Assembly: GCA_043777375.1 (NCBI GenBank) | Contig: JAYWHX010000133.1 | Location: 46,305-110,304 of the forward strand | Length of the DNA stretch: 64,000 nucleotides | Origin: TH-plancto1 sp043777375 | GTDB taxonomy: Bacteria > Planctomycetota > Planctomycetia > Planctomycetales > Planctomycetaceae | Direction of reading: 5' to 3' | Shown: piece by piece, positions 32,301-41,562 of the stretch | Position numbering within the stretch: the stretch's first letter is position 1 | Layout: every line of letters begins with the position of its first letter | Position numbers and translations under genes: made by a program | The notes under the pieces: generated by a model | Told to the model about the DNA's origin: nothing | Databases searched by the model: none | The model's input: the letters and a program-made list of their open reading frames with translations, nothing else

Positions 32301-33177
32301 GACCGTCCTGAACAACGCTGTAGAGACCAGCCGCCCGCTCATCGAGGCTGGAGGCCACGAGATCACTGTCGTCATGCCGGCCCAGTCGGTCGTCATGGAC
32401 GCCGACACGACCCGACTGGGACAACTGTTCTCCAACCTCCTCAACAACTCTGCCAAATACAGCGAGCCGGGCGGCCAGATCCAGCTGTCCGTCGAACTTC
32501 ATGGCGACAATGTGGTCGTGAGCATCAAGGATACGGGGGTCGGTATCCCACCCGAGATGTTGCCCAAAGTCTTCGAAATGTTCACGCAGGTCGATCGATC
32601 TTTAGAGAAATCACAGGGTGGCTTGGGTATTGGCCTGTGTTTGGTGAAGCGGCTGGTCGAGATGCACGGCGGGAGCGTCGAAGCTCGCAGCGAAGGCCAC
32701 GGTCATGGCAGCGAATTCGTAGTGAGGCTGCCGGTGGTCGTGTTGGTGGCACAGACTGTCCAGCCTTCAACCGACGACGAACCGGCGAGCCCATCATCTA
32801 GATGCCGCATCTTGGTGGCTGATGACAACGTCGACTCGGCGAACAGCTTGGCATTGATGCTCACGCTGATGGGCAACGAAGTACATACAGTCCACGACGG
32901 ATTGCAGGCGGTCGATCAGGCCCAGGCCTACCTGCCCGACGTGATCTTGCTAGACATAGGGATGCCAAAACTGAACGGCTACGAGGCCTGTCGTCGTATT
33001 CGAGAACAGCCGTGGAGCCAGAAGATCATCCTCATCGCCCTGACTGGCTGGGGGCAGGACGAAGATAAGCGGAGGTCGAAAGAAGCTGGCTTCAATCATC
33101 ACATGGTGAAGCCGGTAGACCCCGCCGCCCTCGGTAAATTGTTGGGCGGGATTCCATCCAATTCAGAGTTCATTTGA
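29395..33177 (+). CDS. CHASE3 / multi-PAS hybrid sensor histidine kinase
   Basis: A 1260-residue protein. TM1 (residues about 27-47), a CHASE3 sensor (VDAESGLRGFLITGKDEYLQ) and TM2 (about 205-226) are followed by five PAS domains (starting near 245, 380, 505, 635 and 755), a HisKA domain with the phosphorylated His in DEFLATLAHELRNPLAPIRN, an HATPase domain (QLFSNLLNNSAKYS, DTGVGIPPEM, GGLGIGLCLVKRLVEMHGG) and a C-terminal receiver (RILVADDNVDSAN, acceptor Asp in VILLDIGMPK). The signal is unknown and no response regulator gene is adjacent. ATG at 29395 is preferred over the GTG at 29338. Confidence 0.93.
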   Translation: MKPRHSLHESANRSDNHLTHPAMSWPIDGPILIGIGLMVALLIINAGLTYRNTWQLQEDARTVAQTHEVLDLTGQVMLAVVDAESGLRGFLITGKDEYLQPYDAALARMDNLLSQLKNETTDNVGQRAGLKTLEEMIAQRLAHLNQGIELRRQSAEAAAAFVTASRGKGKSQTDAIRQFIREMEKVETDLLQNRERNTAKAYQVAVITGLLTAALGLVTVGAFVWLLNRSLRTRQAAAAVIAEQSERMRTTLASIGDAVISTDASGHITYLNAVAESLTGWTSNDAVGAPLSQVFHIVNETTRQLVDSPATRALEEGVIVGLANHTILISRDRTELPIDDSAAPIRSETGEIVGCVLVFRDVAERRRLEQQVEEQLQSARLLSAIVESSDDAIISKSLDGIIQSWNSGAERLFGFSAAQAVGRHISVVIPTERLGDEDKIMALIRGGNRVEHFDTVRMRSDGQRFPASLCISPIQDEAGRIVGASKIVRDITARKQADQALHDSEERYRALAEASATVVWQTNAEGAVVFAGQAWNVVTGQTDDQNAGWGWLDAIHPEDREPTIALWKHSLETRILHVNKFRVRTQAGDYRWFGVRGVPIFNADGSVHEWVGANTDIHDEMASEVALRTSEIRYRRLFEAAHDGVLLFDPETQKIVDANPFMVSLLGATHAQLIGRELSEIGLFVDEHSGREMFQTLRVIRRVRYENLPLLSPDGGPREVELVANLYDEDGRAVVLCNVRDITERKRAEQALRDSEKSFHVMANAMPQLAWIARPDGHIDWYNDRWYEYTGTTSEQMEGWGWQSVHDMEELPQVLERWNLAIETGEPLDMTFPLRGADGIFRPFLTRVIPLKDSDGQVVQWFGTNTDVEALTRAEEELRRLAAELSEADRRKDEFLATLAHELRNPLAPIRNGLQILRLSGGNGPAAEKIRDIMERQLGQMVHLVDDLLDVSRISRGKLELRKERIDLATVLNNAVETSRPLIEAGGHEITVVMPAQSVVMDADTTRLGQLFSNLLNNSAKYSEPGGQIQLSVELHGDNVVVSIKDTGVGIPPEMLPKVFEMFTQVDRSLEKSQGGLGIGLCLVKRLVEMHGGSVEARSEGHGHGSEFVVRLPVVVLVAQTVQPSTDDEPASPSSRCRILVADDNVDSANSLALMLTLMGNEVHTVHDGLQAVDQAQAYLPDVILLDIGMPKLNGYEACRRIREQPWSQKIILIALTGWGQDEDKRRSKEAGFNHHMVKPVDPAALGKLLGGIPSNSEFI

Positions 33178-33337
33178 GGGGGCAACCTTGGTCATTGCCG
33201 GACCGCCGACAGTCGCTACTCTGTTTGAAGAATGCCATTTGTAGCGATTGTGTGGATCGCACCGCCTCTGTCGGTGGGGCGTCGGATTCCCTTGGGTGCA
33301 ATCCTGTCCCCGTCCGGCTAAGTTGTCGATCAACCTA

Positions 33338-33401
33338 GTGGGATAGGCTTCCAGCCTGTCATCTTCTTCTGGGGATGTGACAGGCTGGAAGCCTATCCCA
33401 C
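33338..33401. repeat. Palindromic intergenic repeat
   Basis: Perfect 24-base arms (GTGGGATAGGCTTCC... and complement) with a 16-base loop between the kinase and the aldolase genes. Confidence 0.75.
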
Positions 33402-33426
33402 GGGAATCCGAACTGAGTCGAGAACG

Positions 33427-34476
33427 ATGGCCCACAAAGAACGACTGCAAGGCATTTACACCCCCAACCTGGTCCCGCTCGATGATCGGGGCGAGGTCAA
33501 CGAGCCGGTGCTGCGTCAGTACATCGACTGGTTGATTGCCAAGGGAGTCCACGGGCTGTATCCCAACGGCTCGACTGGCGAGTTCACCCGCTTCACGACC
33601 GAGGAACGCCGCCGCATCTTGGCGATTATCGCCGACCAGACAGCAGGCCGCGTCCCGATATTGGCCGGAGCCGCGGAAGCCAATACACGCGAGACGATCA
33701 AGGCGTGCGAGTACGCCCACTCGCTGGGATTGCGGGCGGTCGCCATCGTCGCTCCGTTTTACTTTAAGCTCAGCCCGGGAGCAGTCTACGCCTACTTCAA
33801 AGAGATTGGCGACAACTCCCCAATCGATGTGACGCTGTACAACATCCCGCTGTTTGCCAGCCCGATCGACGTACCGACCATTCAGCGGCTGAGCGAAGAG
33901 TGCGAGCGGATTGTCGCGATCAAGGACTCAACCGGCGATGTGCCGAACATGATCCGCATGATCCAGGCCGTCCGTCCGAACCGGCCTGAGTTCGCGTTTA
34001 TGACCGGCTGGGATGCCGCCCTCATGCCGATGCTGTTGATCGGTTGCGACGGCGGGACGAACGCCTCGAGCGGTGTCGTGCCCGAGATGACCCGCAAGCT
34101 CTACGACTTGACGATGGCCCGAAAGTTGGATGAGGCACTACTGATTCAGTACGACCTCGTGACGCTGTTCGACGCCATGCTCTATCACGCGGAGTTCCCG
34201 GATGGGTTCCGCGCGGGGGCTAGCCTGCGCGGCTTCAGCCTTGGTAAGGGGCGGCAGCCGCTCAGCGATAAGCAAACGACCGATCTGTCGGACCTGCGAA
34301 ACACCATCCAGTGCTTGCTGTCTCGCCACGGCTTTACCGACACTCCTGGCGGCGGCTGTCCGATTCAGCCCGCAGCTGTCTCGACGGGCGTCGTTAGCGG
34401 CGGAGTTCAGTCCGGCGAGGTCAGCGACATCGTCCGCAATGTGGTCGCGGAGTTGAAGCGCAAGGGCTTGATGTAG
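33427..34476 (+). CDS. DHDPS/NanA-family aldolase with a possible encapsulation peptide
   Basis: A 349-residue protein of the dihydrodipicolinate synthase superfamily: PNGSTGEF (residues 46-53), the catalytic Tyr in LYNIP (Tyr138) and the Schiff-base Lys in IVAIKDSTGD (Lys166). The aldolase barrel ends near residue 310. A Gly/Ser/Val-rich linker then leads to EVSDIVRNVVAELKRKGLM, an amphipathic helix of the type used to target enzymes into bacterial microcompartments. DapA itself lacks such a tail. No shell genes are in the window. Substrate unknown; likely a 2-keto-acid aldolase. Confidence 0.88.
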   Translation: MAHKERLQGIYTPNLVPLDDRGEVNEPVLRQYIDWLIAKGVHGLYPNGSTGEFTRFTTEERRRILAIIADQTAGRVPILAGAAEANTRETIKACEYAHSLGLRAVAIVAPFYFKLSPGAVYAYFKEIGDNSPIDVTLYNIPLFASPIDVPTIQRLSEECERIVAIKDSTGDVPNMIRMIQAVRPNRPEFAFMTGWDAALMPMLLIGCDGGTNASSGVVPEMTRKLYDLTMARKLDEALLIQYDLVTLFDAMLYHAEFPDGFRAGASLRGFSLGKGRQPLSDKQTTDLSDLRNTIQCLLSRHGFTDTPGGGCPIQPAAVSTGVVSGGVQSGEVSDIVRNVVAELKRKGLM

Positions 34477-34508
34477 GCGTGCAAACAAGGGCGACTGCCT
34501 CATTCCCT

Positions 34509-34577
34509 GTAGTGTGGGCTTTAGCCCACGCCAACAAAAGGTGGTCCCTCGATCGCGTGGGCTAAAGCCCACGCTAC
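34509..34577. repeat. Palindromic intergenic repeat
   Basis: Arms of 22 bases around GTGGGCTTTAGCCCACG and its complement with one mismatch; an often-seen planctomycete intergenic repeat type. Confidence 0.75.
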
Positions 34578-34700
34578 GGTGAACAGCCCGACTGCTTGGG
34601 CCAATAAACGGAGTGGCCTCGGTTTATGCGTTGATGTCGCTTAGAATGCAACCTGATGAGATTGACCTCGTCGTGAGACTGCATTCTGAGAGTATCGGCT

Positions 34701-37700
34701 ATGAAGGGTTTTTTGAGTGCGGGTCTGATTTTGGCCGCCAGCCTGTTCTTTCGCACAACTGCTGGCGCTGATGATCGCGAACAGCTGTTCGAATCGAGGA
34801 TCCGTCCGGTCCTCTTGGGGACCTGCTTTCGGTGCCATGGAGACACGAAGACGGGGGGCGGGCTGCGGGTTGACTCGCGCGAGGCCCTGCTCAAGGGCGG
34901 CGAATCCGGCCCGGCGATCGTGCCCGGTCAACCGGAAGAGAGCCTGCTGATTCAGGCCATCCGGCATCAGGCCGATGTCTCCGCGATGCCCCCGGAGAAG
35001 GAAAAGACTCTGCGACCCGATCAGGTCGCGGACTTCGTCACCTGGATCAACGCGGAGGCAGCTTGGCCCGCCCAGTCCAAGAAGTTCGAGGGAGCCCAGC
35101 ACTGGGCGTTCGAACCGGTGCGCGATGCCGCAGTGCCATTGGTTACCGACGCGGCGTGGGGCCAGACCAGCGTTGATGCCTTCATCCGCGCCAAGCAGGA
35201 AGCAGCCGGAGTTCACCCTGCTCCGGCAGCTGACAAGCGGACACTGATTCGCCGCGCTACGTTCGATCTGACCGGACTCCCTCCCACGCCAGAGGAGGTC
35301 GACACGTTCCTTTTGGACGACTCTGCAGCAGCCTTCGAGTCAGTGGTCAATCGTCTGCTCCAGTCCCCCGCTTACGGAGAAAAATGGGGACGCCACTGGC
35401 TCGATGTGGTCCGCTATGCCGACACAGCTGGTGAGACAGCTGACTACCCAGTGCCGCTGGCGTGGCGGTATCGCAACTATGTCATCGATGCGTTTAACAC
35501 CGACAAGCCCTACGACGAATTCCTGCGAGAGCAAATCGCTGGGGACATTCTCGCCAATCAAGGACCACCCGAGCGCTATGCCGAGCGAGTCACTGCTACG
35601 GGTTATCTCGCGATCTCGAGACGCTTCGGCTTCGATTCCGAGAACTACCACCACCTGACGATTCAGGACACCATCGACACCTTGGGCCAATCGGTTCTGG
35701 GGCTCAGCCTCGGCTGTGTTCGCTGCCATGACCACAAGTTTGATCCGCTTTCTACTCAGGACTACTACGCGCTCTACGGCATCTTTGATAGCAGCAGATA
35801 TGCCTTCCCGGGGTCGGAGCAGAAGCAACGCGTGCGCTCGATGGTCCCCCTCGTCCCGCCGAGCGAATCGCAGCCGAAGTGGCGCGCGTATGAGCATCGC
35901 GTCGCCGCTCTTTCGGCAAATCTGACTCGCCAGAAGCGCCCGGTCCCCTCGGCACTGTTGCGGTCACTCAATGATCTGGATGGCGACTTCGAGCAGCAGG
36001 CTCCCGCAGCGGGGGGCAGTAACGGAGTCCTGGTTCCGCCGTGGCTTTACGAGGGGAAGATCGCCGTCACCAACGCCGCCCAGAGCCCGTTCAAGAATCT
36101 CTATCCGCAGGGAAAAGTCGGGGCCAGCATCGCGCCCGATGCCGGGGCGTATCGCATCTCGCAGGCTGTCTATCCCGCTCGAACCCGCGACACCACGGAC
36201 ACTGTGTCGGTCAATCTCGACTTCCGCGTGGCTCCCTTCGCCGATGGAGTGCCGGGGTCACACCGCTTTACGATCGGGGCGAATAGCGGACCACCAACCG
36301 CCGAGTTCCTCATCTCCTCCCAGACTCTCTCGCTGCGCATTGGCGACCAGACGGAAGTTCTCGGGACCTTGCCACCCAATCAATGGCAGAACCTCCAGCT
36401 GACGATTGATTTTAAGAGCCGCACGCTATCAGGTCGCTTCGGGATGCCGGGGGCGATAAAGGAGTTCGCTGGCAAAGCACTCGCTGCCGACTGGGCCGGG
36501 CTGATTGATCTGGTTGCCCTCGACTCGGGCACTGATCCCGAAGCCAAACGTCCGAGTATCGAGTTCGACAATCTCGGAGTGCAAGACGCCGCGATCGCCC
36601 CCGCCTCGACAGAGATGCCGATCATCGCCGTCGCCGCCAATACCCCCGACCCCGTCGCGCTCGCCGAATTGTTGCAAACACTTGGAGGGATCGATGGCGA
36701 TTTCGAGTTGCAGACGAATGCAACTCCTCCGGCCAGTCCGTGGGGGCCCGGCCCGAACAGTGTGGTGCAGGTCGCAGATGAGTCGCAGAGTCCCTTCCAA
36801 AATCTGTTCGCAGCGGGCGAACTCGGCATTCACATGCCGAATCGCGGCGAGTACGACGGTTTTGGGATCACGCTGCCCAATGTCGAACCGGACAAGGATG
36901 GCCATTTGTTTATCAGCTTCGACTTCCGCTGTGCCAATCAAGAGGCCGGAGGAAGTGGCTCATGGCGATACTACATTGGGCACGGTCCCGGAAACTCCGC
37001 AGCTGTGGAGCTGTTCTTCACTGGGACGGAGTTCTTCCAGCGGAGTGCGGACGCGAGAGAGGCAGTCAGCCCGCTCGTCATCGGGCAGTGGTATCAAGTC
37101 CAACTGACGCTCGATCTCAATGCCAAGACCTACACCGGCAGCCTCGCCTCAACGAACAGCAAGACTGATTTCAGTGGTCAACTCGCCAGCGGGTGGGATG
37201 GAGCGATCGACAACTCGTTCATCGACAGTTATGGCCATATCGGGGGAGTTCGCCCCGCTCTCGATGCCGACAATTTCGTGGTCCGCGACCAACCGCTGGC
37301 TCCACTGGATGCTCCTCCTGTACAAGTCGCAGCAGATGACTCTCGTCGTCAGCAAGTCGCCGAGCTGCGCAGTCAGTTGGCCACGCTCGCGACGGTCGCC
37401 GCTCAAGAGGCCCAGGAGCTGAACTCGTTGCTAGCCGACGGACCGCTACCGCTGACCTATGGCATGGCCGAAGGGACACCGCATAACGCCCGCATCCACA
37501 AACGAGGCGAACCCGACCAACTCGGCGATGTCGTGCCGCGCGGGTTCGTTCAGGTTCTCGGAGATTCAGCCCTCCCCGCAGGCACCACGGGCAGTGGCCG
37601 GCTGGAACTCGCTCACTGGCTGACTCGCCCGCAGAATCCGCTGACGGCCCGCGTGATGGTCAATCGTCTGTGGCAGTATCATTTCGGCCGCGGGCTGGTG

Positions 37701-38465
37701 AAGACTCCCAACGACTTCGGCTTCCGAGGACTGCCACCGACACATCCCGAATTGCTCGATCATCTGGCGACGCGGTTCATCGAGAGCGGCTGGTCGATGA
37801 AGTCGATTCACCGCTTGATCATGCTCAGCGCGACGTACCAGCAAGCCTCGGATCGCGTCGAGACCTCGCCCTCCGGCATCGACACGAGCGACCTCTACGT
37901 CCGGTTCCCGCGTCGTCGACTCGACGCCGAAGAGATCCGCGATGCGATCCTCACGGTTAGTGGAGAACTCGATGCCGCGCCCGGGCAAGAACACCCATTT
38001 CCCACGCCGATCAGCTGGGGTTTCTCGCAGCATGGTCCGTTTAGTGCCGTCTACGACAGCAACAAACGCAGCGTGTACCTGATGACCCAGCGTCTGAAGC
38101 GACACCCGTTTCTGGCGCTGTTCGATGGAGCCGACCCGAATGCCTCGACCGCTGACCGACTTGGAACAACCGTACCGACGCAAGCGCTGTTCTTCCTCAA
38201 CGACCCCATGATTCATGCCAAGGCCGACAAGTGGGCCGGTCGACTGCTGGCAGCTGCGACAGACGATTCGCAGCGATTTGATCTCGCATGGCGGCAGGCA
38301 TTAGGCCGACTACCGACCGAGACCGAGCGAGCTGAGTCCGCCGTGTTCCTGGCCGCCTACCGCACTGAATTGGCGGCTGCGAATATGGACAACGTCGAGC
38401 AGCGCTCGTGGGCGGCCTACCTGCGAACGCTGATCGGCAGCAATGAGTTCCTGCATGTGGATTGA
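34701..38465 (+). CDS. Secreted cytochrome-c-like / DUF1549 / DUF1553 protein with duplicated lectin-like insert
   Basis: A 1254-residue planctomycete-type protein. A signal peptide (residues 1-23) is followed by PSCyt1 with a haem site TCFRCHGDTK, DUF1549 (TLIRRATFDLTGLPPTPEEV, RHWLDVVRYADTAG, and a second haem-like CVRCHDHKFDP), two tandem concanavalin-like segments, each opening with a DGDFE motif (near residues 430 and 670), and DUF1553 (LTARVMVNRLWQYHFGRGLV). Such proteins occur in pairs with a DUF1501 protein, here encoded next. They are thought to act in periplasmic polysaccharide metabolism, but activity is unproven. Confidence 0.93.
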   Translation: MKGFLSAGLILAASLFFRTTAGADDREQLFESRIRPVLLGTCFRCHGDTKTGGGLRVDSREALLKGGESGPAIVPGQPEESLLIQAIRHQADVSAMPPEKEKTLRPDQVADFVTWINAEAAWPAQSKKFEGAQHWAFEPVRDAAVPLVTDAAWGQTSVDAFIRAKQEAAGVHPAPAADKRTLIRRATFDLTGLPPTPEEVDTFLLDDSAAAFESVVNRLLQSPAYGEKWGRHWLDVVRYADTAGETADYPVPLAWRYRNYVIDAFNTDKPYDEFLREQIAGDILANQGPPERYAERVTATGYLAISRRFGFDSENYHHLTIQDTIDTLGQSVLGLSLGCVRCHDHKFDPLSTQDYYALYGIFDSSRYAFPGSEQKQRVRSMVPLVPPSESQPKWRAYEHRVAALSANLTRQKRPVPSALLRSLNDLDGDFEQQAPAAGGSNGVLVPPWLYEGKIAVTNAAQSPFKNLYPQGKVGASIAPDAGAYRISQAVYPARTRDTTDTVSVNLDFRVAPFADGVPGSHRFTIGANSGPPTAEFLISSQTLSLRIGDQTEVLGTLPPNQWQNLQLTIDFKSRTLSGRFGMPGAIKEFAGKALAADWAGLIDLVALDSGTDPEAKRPSIEFDNLGVQDAAIAPASTEMPIIAVAANTPDPVALAELLQTLGGIDGDFELQTNATPPASPWGPGPNSVVQVADESQSPFQNLFAAGELGIHMPNRGEYDGFGITLPNVEPDKDGHLFISFDFRCANQEAGGSGSWRYYIGHGPGNSAAVELFFTGTEFFQRSADAREAVSPLVIGQWYQVQLTLDLNAKTYTGSLASTNSKTDFSGQLASGWDGAIDNSFIDSYGHIGGVRPALDADNFVVRDQPLAPLDAPPVQVAADDSRRQQVAELRSQLATLATVAAQEAQELNSLLADGPLPLTYGMAEGTPHNARIHKRGEPDQLGDVVPRGFVQVLGDSALPAGTTGSGRLELAHWLTRPQNPLTARVMVNRLWQYHFGRGLVKTPNDFGFRGLPPTHPELLDHLATRFIESGWSMKSIHRLIMLSATYQQASDRVETSPSGIDTSDLYVRFPRRRLDAEEIRDAILTVSGELDAAPGQEHPFPTPISWGFSQHGPFSAVYDSNKRSVYLMTQRLKRHPFLALFDGADPNASTADRLGTTVPTQALFFLNDPMIHAKADKWAGRLLAAATDDSQRFDLAWRQALGRLPTETERAESAVFLAAYRTELAAANMDNVEQRSWAAYLRTLIGSNEFLHVD

Positions 38466-38517
38466 AGACTCGCGGAGTGACTCACGAGTGCTGGTTCTGA
38501 ATCCGTCTTCAGTTCGC

Positions 38518-38569
38518 ACAGACAGGAATGTCTGTGCCACTGATCAGTGGGGCAGACATTCCTGTCTGT
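38518..38569. repeat. Palindrome between the DUF1553 and DUF1501 genes
   Basis: Perfect 17-base arms ACAGACAGGAATGTCTG / CAGACATTCCTGTCTGT with a short self-complementary centre (CACTGATCAGTG). Confidence 0.75.
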
Positions 38570-38625
38570 CTTTCCTGCACAACATTTCTGAAACTGCTCC
38601 AGGTCGACGCGTCGGGTGAGTGGAG

Positions 38626-40050
38626 ATGACCAACATGAATGACACCATGAATTTCGACCCCACCCGCCGCAGCGTCCTGCGATCCATGGTCGGCGGGTCA
38701 CTGCTCTTTCCGGGCATCCTGTCCCAGCTGCTCGCGGATGACGGGACCCCCAGCGTGGCCACGGATCCACTGGCTCCCCGCCCGTCGCATGCGGCTCCCA
38801 AAGCCAAGCGGGTCATCTTCCTATACATGAGCGGCGGCGTCTCGCACATCGACAGCTGGGACCCCAAGCCGAAGCTGTTCGCGGATGCGGGGAAGACGAT
38901 TCCCGTGAATGAGTTTCAGGGACGCAAGGGGGACTTTCAGATGTTCCTCAAGCGTCCGCAGTGGGACTTCGCTCCGCATGGTCAGAGCGGAACAGAGGTC
39001 AGCTCACTCTTCCCGCACATGGCCGAATGCGTGGATTACATGTGTGTGATCCGCTCGATGAAGTCGAATCACACAAACCACTACGAGGCGACCCTCGGGA
39101 TGCACACCGGGTCGTTCACGTTTGCCCGTCCGAGCATCGGGTCGTGGGTCAGCTATGGCCTGGGGACGATGAATCGCAACCTGCCGTCGTTCGTCGTCAT
39201 CGCCCCGCAGTCACCGTATGCCGGGGGTCAGGTCTGGGGCAGCGACTTCCTGCCGGGGTCGCATCAAGGGACACTCGTCGTGCCCGGTCCGGAACCGGTC
39301 GCCAATATCCAGCGCCGCGCTCCGACCAGCCGCCTGCAAGAGCTGGAACTGGAAGTCCTATCGCAGATGAACCAACGGCATCTCGCCACACGTTCCGCCG
39401 ACCCGCTGCTCGCTGCGCGGATCAAGTCGTTTGAAACTGCCTTCGGCATGCAGGCCGAAATGCCCGAGGTGTTCGACCTCTCCAAGGAGTCCGATGCCAC
39501 GCTTAAGCTCTACGGTCTCGAACGCGGCAGCACGCAGGGGTTCGCCTGGCAGTGCCTCGTCGCTCGGCGATTGGCCGAACGCGGCGTCCGCTTCGTCGAG
39601 TTGATCGATGTCGGGTCATCCGGCAACTGGGACGCTCACGGCGACATGCAGACACATGCCCCGCTCGCCAAGAACATTGACCAACCCATCGCCGGACTGC
39701 TGAAGGATCTCAAGCAGCGCGGCATGCTGGAAGACACGCTGGTGGTTTGGACCACGGAGTTCGGCCGGACCCCGTTCAATGCCGCTGCGAATGCCGCTGG
39801 CCGCGAGCATCACCACTGGGTCTTCTCATCGTGGCTCGCGGGAGCGGGAGTCAAGCCGGGAATCACCTATGGCGAATCCGACGAGTACGGCATCGATGTG
39901 GCGAAGGATCAGGTCCACGTCCACGACTTCCACGCGACCATCCTGCACCTGATGGGCCTCGATCACACCCAGCTGACCTACCGCCACACCGGTCGCGATT
40001 ACCGACTGACCGATGTCGAGGGGCACGTCGTGGAGCCGATACTGGCGTGA
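38626..40050 (+). CDS. DUF1501 sulfatase-like secreted protein
   Basis: A 474-residue protein beginning MTNMNDTMNFDPTRRSVLRS, whose RRSVLRSM motif and following hydrophobic stretch form a Tat-type signal. The fold is that of the alkaline-phosphatase/sulfatase superfamily DUF1501: FLYMSGGVSHIDSWDPKP near the start, VIRSMKSNHTNHYEATLGMHTG, TLVVWTTEFGRTPFN and AGREHHHWVFS. Always found with DUF1549/DUF1553 proteins in planctomycetes, as here. The substrate is unknown. ATG at 38626 is preferred over the GTG two codons earlier. Confidence 0.92.
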   Translation: MTNMNDTMNFDPTRRSVLRSMVGGSLLFPGILSQLLADDGTPSVATDPLAPRPSHAAPKAKRVIFLYMSGGVSHIDSWDPKPKLFADAGKTIPVNEFQGRKGDFQMFLKRPQWDFAPHGQSGTEVSSLFPHMAECVDYMCVIRSMKSNHTNHYEATLGMHTGSFTFARPSIGSWVSYGLGTMNRNLPSFVVIAPQSPYAGGQVWGSDFLPGSHQGTLVVPGPEPVANIQRRAPTSRLQELELEVLSQMNQRHLATRSADPLLAARIKSFETAFGMQAEMPEVFDLSKESDATLKLYGLERGSTQGFAWQCLVARRLAERGVRFVELIDVGSSGNWDAHGDMQTHAPLAKNIDQPIAGLLKDLKQRGMLEDTLVVWTTEFGRTPFNAAANAAGREHHHWVFSSWLAGAGVKPGITYGESDEYGIDVAKDQVHVHDFHATILHLMGLDHTQLTYRHTGRDYRLTDVEGHVVEPILA

Positions 40051-40054
40051 GTAA

Positions 40055-40097
40055 GCACCAGAGTCGCCGGACTCTCTGAGTTCGGCGACTCTGGTGC
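40055..40097. terminator. Hairpin terminator after DUF1501
   Basis: Perfect 15-base arms GCACCAGAGTCGCCG / CGGCGACTCTGGTGC between convergent genes ending at 40050 and 40109. Confidence 0.75.
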
Positions 40098-40108
40098 GGA
40101 TGCACCAC

Positions 40109-40708
40109 TTACAGCGGCAACTCGTACTTCTCTTCCTTTGATTTGTCAGCCCCGATCGCAGCCCGCAACGCCTCTTCGTTCGCAGCGACGGTCTTCGCGG
40201 GTCCCGTCAGTTTCAGGAAGTAATTCCCGACGACCTTTCCGTCTTTCATGACCGACAGCATGACTCCGTGCATTTTGTAGCCGGGAGCTGCTTCTGTCTT
40301 GCGGAGGATCGGCGGTCCCAAGGGGCGCTTGAAGGTGCCACTCAATTGCACCAGCACATAGTCCCCTTGTGGGCTCTTGCCTTGCGACATGACCAGTTCC
40401 CGGCCTTCGCTTTCGAACTGGTCGACCCAGCGCGTGATGTTCGCTTCTCGCGTCCCACCAATTGGCGGTGACACGACCAGCTCCGCAGCTGCGGTGTCAC
40501 CCTCGGCGGCAGGGATCGCGAACTGAGCGAGTCGCAGGTTGTTCGAGGGCTGTTGCTGCTTCCAAGTCGGTGGAACCAGCAGCTTCATATCGCCCGCCTC
40601 CACTTCCTTGGCAGCAGCGGGTACTTCTGTTTTCACCGCGTCTTCGGCGGTCGCCCATCCAGTGAAGAGGGGCAAAGCGCACAACAACCAGTAAGGTCGA
40701 ATTCTCAT
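40109..40708 (-). CDS. Secreted hypothetical protein
   Basis: A 199-residue protein, MRIRPYWLLCALPLFTGWATA signal peptide, then an acidic linker and a domain containing MKLLVPPTWKQQQPSNNLRL, FAIPAAEGDTAAAELVVSPP and YKMHGVMLSVMKDGKVVGNY. The pattern resembles planctomycete lipoprotein-like proteins of unknown role that are predicted to form a beta-sandwich. No catalytic residues are apparent. Confidence 0.8.
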   Translation of the reverse strand: MRIRPYWLLCALPLFTGWATAEDAVKTEVPAAAKEVEAGDMKLLVPPTWKQQQPSNNLRLAQFAIPAAEGDTAAAELVVSPPIGGTREANITRWVDQFESEGRELVMSQGKSPQGDYVLVQLSGTFKRPLGPPILRKTEAAPGYKMHGVMLSVMKDGKVVGNYFLKLTGPAKTVAANEEALRAAIGADKSKEEKYELPL

Positions 40709-40924
40709 GAGTCAGTCCTGTTCTTGAATCCCGTCTCGTCGAGTCATACGGTCGAGATTGGGGTTGTGGGTGAATCCAGAGTGTAGGCATTCAGACAGGC
40801 GTTCACAGCCCGCGAATCCTGAACACGTGGTATGACATTCTGCGACAGCTGCAATCGAATTTCAATACGATGAATACGAGGAGCGGTCTCAGATGGGGCG
40901 AACGCCACTTGCCACCAGCCGCAC

Positions 40925-41323
40925 TTACTTCGCCCAGTAATCGATCACCATTGGCTCTTCCAGAATCGGCTTCAGCTTTTCAACGAACGCCAAGTGAGCT
41001 GGGTGCGGCAGGTACTTGGCTCGACCGGCTTCGTCTTTAAACGTGACGAAGAACAGGTGAGTGAAGCCCTTGTCGAGCATTTCCGGGCTGTTGTTTGTGC
41101 CCCATTCGTAGCTGTGAATGGTGTCGATTTGTTTGGGGAGATCGCCAAAGGCTTTCACGACAACATCGATCTGGGCGGGCGTGGCGTCCGGCTTGAACTT
41201 GAACATTACGACGTGCCGCAGGAGCGCTGGGGCATCTGTCTTGGCGGGTTCCGCTTGGACCTGCATGAGGGCAACTCCGAACAGGGTGAGGCAGGCGAAG
41301 GTGAGAGCGAAGCGGGTGTTCAT
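40925..41323 (-). CDS. Secreted Dabb-family (stress-responsive A/B barrel) protein
   Basis: A 132-residue protein from ATG at 41323 (MNTRFALTFACLTLFGVALM) with a signal peptide ending near QVQA-EP. The mature part, LLRHVVMFKFKPDATPAQID followed by SYEWGTNNSPEMLDKGFTHL and YLPHPAHLAFVEKLKPILEE, is a clear Dabb domain (PF07876), a small dimeric alpha/beta barrel. Secreted versions are common in planctomycetes; the ligand is unknown. The longer frame to 41746 overlaps a repeat and is not used. Confidence 0.88.
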   Translation of the reverse strand: MNTRFALTFACLTLFGVALMQVQAEPAKTDAPALLRHVVMFKFKPDATPAQIDVVVKAFGDLPKQIDTIHSYEWGTNNSPEMLDKGFTHLFFVTFKDEAGRAKYLPHPAHLAFVEKLKPILEEPMVIDYWAK

Positions 41324-41562
41324 GGGTGGGTATCCGGGAACTCGAAGTGAAGAGCAAAATGAATTCTCACACCAGCCCGCTGCGCCAGCAAGTGCCGCGT
41401 ACCAGAAACCAGAGTTGACCAGTTCTCCAATCCCGGTCGGGTTTGACGGGGACTGCAGTCGATGCCAGTCTTTGGCTGCACTCCGCCTGCGATAAAACCG
41501 GAGTCTACAGATTTTATTGCAGAGCGTCCCACTGCGACGGAATACGAGAAAGAACAGAGGAT

